A stretch of 64,000 nucleotides of DNA, taken from assembly GCA_001247695.2 (NCBI GenBank), contig LGRX02035158.1, positions 62,001 to 126,000 on the forward strand. The letters are read 5' to 3'. The position numbers and the translations under genes are program-made. Source of the DNA: Cymbomonas tetramitiformis. Lineage: Eukaryota; Chlorophyta; Pyramimonadophyceae; Pyramimonadales; Pyramimonadaceae. The notes beneath the pieces were generated by a model. It saw nothing but the letters and a program-made list of their open reading frames with translations, searched no databases and was not told the DNA's origin. Positions 61,410 through 64,000 of the stretch are shown here, one piece after another (position 1 is the stretch's first letter; each line of letters opens with the position of its first letter).

Positions 61410-64000
61410 GTTAGCGTGCGTTCACAATAGCATCATATTCCTGCCCTGTCTACCTCCAGACAGCTCACTGAACATACACCCGTGTATGTAAGACATTGAT
61501 ATGGGCATAAATTGCCCGAATGTTTATACTGACTTATATCAATACGTATAATAGGTTGTCACATGTGAGTTGCTGCTAAATGCGAGTTGTTGCTACAACA
61601 TATTTATATATTTTTATACGAAGTATAAACTTCATATATAAACTAGAGCACTAAAGATATCAGGTGCTTTATAATTCAATTCTCCGTGCGGTACACGTCT
61701 CGTGTTTCGTGTCAGTGATCAACAAAGGCTTCCCACATGTCGCCACAACTGCTCTGTGCTTCTCGTGCGATCTTCAGTCTAGAGGCCTGGCTTATCATGC
61801 TAAGGAAGAGTCAGACGGCTGAGTAAGAGTCAGACGGGGCGGAGGTGGTAAATGAAAAACCGGGGTCCAGACCAAGGCGCTCCAGCGCAGTGCTGCTGTG
61901 CGAGGACTGAATGTTATATGGGATCTCGCCTGGCATGTGGTGCGAGTGCGGCGAAAGAGGGGGGACAGGGATGGAATTTTGCGGGGGTGAGTTCGCAATA
62001 TGCGGGACTGAGCGATGCCGTGCAAGACCGGAACAACGACCCTGTGGAGAGATGGCCACCATTCGCTGCACCCACCCCACACCATAACACCCCTCAAACC
62101 CAACAGCCTTCACCACTGGTGGCGCATGAGTGGGCATGCCGTAACATTCTGCGACGAGCACAGCAATGGGCAGTAAAGCACAGAGGGTCATGGATCTTAG
62201 AGCAGCGGGGAACAGGACGACTGCTTGATGAAAATACCCAGTCGAGCTTCACGGCGGAAAAATGCACTCTTTAATATGATGGCACCTGGATTAATGACTC
62301 CAGAACCATCATAGGAAGGTCGATGAATCAAGCAAAGAACAAAAAGCGTATGGCATGGGGATTGTGTAATGTGTCTGTGAAATCGTGAGCCGCCATTTAT
62401 GCACGTCCTCGTATCTCAGCCAACAAGTGACCAGCCTGCCAAGTCATCGTGTGACAGAGACGGCCCCTTGCAGCTACAGCATGATTGAAACAAGGCCAGT
62501 ATCCCCGCCGAGTCCTTTTTTGTGGCATATCTTGTGGCAGATTTGCCGATATCGCAAATCCTCTCGCGGCACACTTGTCAGCACTTTTACCAAGTCAAAC
62601 AAGTGGCACAAGGGCCAATTCTGCAGCCACGTCATCAAATGGCAGATTTGCCAGTATCCTCACCATACTCTCATATGAAAGGATGTCAACTATTCTGTTA
62701 AGCATACATCGGACGTAAGACTTCTCTTGTCGTACACCATGACTCAACGGCCACTTCCACACCACAACCGGTTGTTTCTGATCAAGCACCCACCTGAACT
62801 ACGCTTCCCTGACTTAAGTTACGGTCGTCCTCATCCCAGCACCTGTCCCATCTCCGCCCGGAAGCCATCGGGCTATCTCGCTCCTCCCTCCTCCCGCTGA
62901 CCGAGTACTGCATCACGATGAAGAAGATGATCCCCTGTGGCACGGCTCCAACCAAGCTCATCTGGCCTGCCTCCTAAGCCACAGTCCGTTCATCGTAAGA
63001 ATTACATACCAAACAACCTCACAGCACGGGCGCCGCAGCGATAGGGCACCTTTGATATCACAGGCTGAAAGAAAATGGCGAAGCGGTTGCTCTCACTTCG
63101 GATGCTGGCAAGGAACTGGAGGAGATCGGCTGCGAGCCCTCCGGCTATGAAGCAAGCCATCCGGGGGGGAACGTTGCGGTTGAAACAACACGTTGGGGAA
63201 GCATCATGTGTTCGCTGCTTGGTTTGGTAAACACCAAAAGGAGGCCTCCATGCTATACAAGACTCCAGCGCCAGGCGTCCGCCGAGAGGCAAGACACCGG
63301 CTGCATGATGATACGTGCCCACGTGCACACCGTGCGGACACTGCAGCAGCAGTCCAGGATATTGTTTGCACCAGGCCGAACTATGGCACCCTGCGGTACA
63401 TCGGCACGACAGCGAGGCGTAGAGGGGACGACTTGGCAGTGCTGCAGCGAAAGCGATAAGAGCTTATGTAGGAGTGAAGGCGATGATGCTGTGCACGTTC
63501 CCTTTATCGAGGTTACGTGAGCAGGTTGCTCACCAGGATAGCATATGAAGAGATGATGAAGAACCCCGCAAGCTGCACAATGAACACGAGTTGCGCCGTA
63601 TCCGCGCCGCCACCGTCAACCACGTTAGAAGGCCCAGCGGCGAGGACCTTGTCGAACGGTGGAGGGGACGAGGTGGAGCTTGCATTCAAGAGGGCTTCTG
63701 CTGTGACCACGTCAGCCGTGGACCCGTGCGCGATATCTTGCTGCCTGCTGCCGTTGTTCGGGCTATTGAAGCCCCTGCATCATGCATCAGGCGTCCGCCC
63801 GCTTGCATCAGTGCATAGTACACTTTTAGCAGTGCAATGAGCCATGCACAGCTCAACCCATGAAGCTAGCTGCCGCGAGCCCGAGCTGAGGGAACAACAC
63901 ACCAGAATCAAACACCAGAACAGCATACACCCCGGGCCTCCCGGGCCTCCTCACTACAGACTTCGCTCGACCCAAAGGCGTTACGGCATGCCCGGCGCGG
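61410..64000. other. No gene recognised at the right end
   Basis: Several frames of 90-140 codons occur on both strands (for example 61852-62274 plus, 63206-63520 plus), but none shows a domain, splice-site pattern or composition that I can support. No terminal repeats are obvious. Confidence 0.35.

Noticed and set aside
61852..62274. 140-codon plus-strand frame near the right end
   Set aside because: No domain and the opposite strand is open over the same length; composition does not favour either.

Overview
The window is eukaryotic nuclear DNA, repeat-rich and gene-poor. The clearest host gene is a seven-exon cyclophilin with GT-AG introns (47438-48592). Almost everything else is mobile DNA of several classes: tyrosine-recombinase (DIRS-type) retrotransposon remains, copia-type LTR retrotransposons and gag-only LTR relatives, a restriction-like-endonuclease non-LTR fragment, a large MULE-like DNA transposon, foldbacks and MITEs. 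This mixture and the divergent-loop cyclophilin would fit a large, TE-rich algal or protist genome. A red alga is my guess, not something the sequence proves.

Layout. Positions 1 to about 46.6 kb read as one decayed DIRS-type element (gag, RT-RNase H, tyrosine recombinase) opened by nested insertions. About 2.88-8.13 kb is foreign DNA with a Dam-type DNA adenine methyltransferase and a Mutator-like foldback (6201-7181, 9-bp target duplication). The recombinase gene is then cut three times: by a terminal-inverted-repeat element (8563-11633), by copia element I (11764-39807, 362-bp LTRs, 5-bp duplication TTGCA), and near its 3' end by gag-only element IV (40437-46543). Element IV itself holds gag-only element III (41714-45282). 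Element I contains gag-only element II (35527-38923), a block at 26435-30081, and a 9.05-kb MULE-like transposon (15924-24977) inserted between protease and integrase.

The most interesting object is that MULE-like transposon. Besides a transposase with SWIM-like and PHD zinc fingers, it carries a probable DNA amino-methyltransferase gene divergent from a probable Fe(II)/2-oxoglutarate oxygenase gene, separated by an array of perfect palindromes, plus three small Cys-rich genes. That is a possible DNA-modification writer and eraser pair under shared control. Including the Dam-type gene at 3932-5044 and a class-beta methyltransferase gene at about 54.2-57.96 kb (itself split by a TA-target transposon), there are three unrelated methyltransferase genes here, all in or beside mobile DNA.

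Elements I-IV share the same GGTGGTG end of the polypurine tract and a GGT start of the primer-binding site, so the gag-only elements are probably mobilised by the copia-type element. LTR divergence by eye (about 4% for I, about 1% for II, III and IV) agrees with the nesting order. The right part holds the cyclophilin gene, RLE-type fragments, a gag-protease remnant, the interrupted methyltransferase, and then about 6 kb with only short hairpin elements and a PHD-like fragment.
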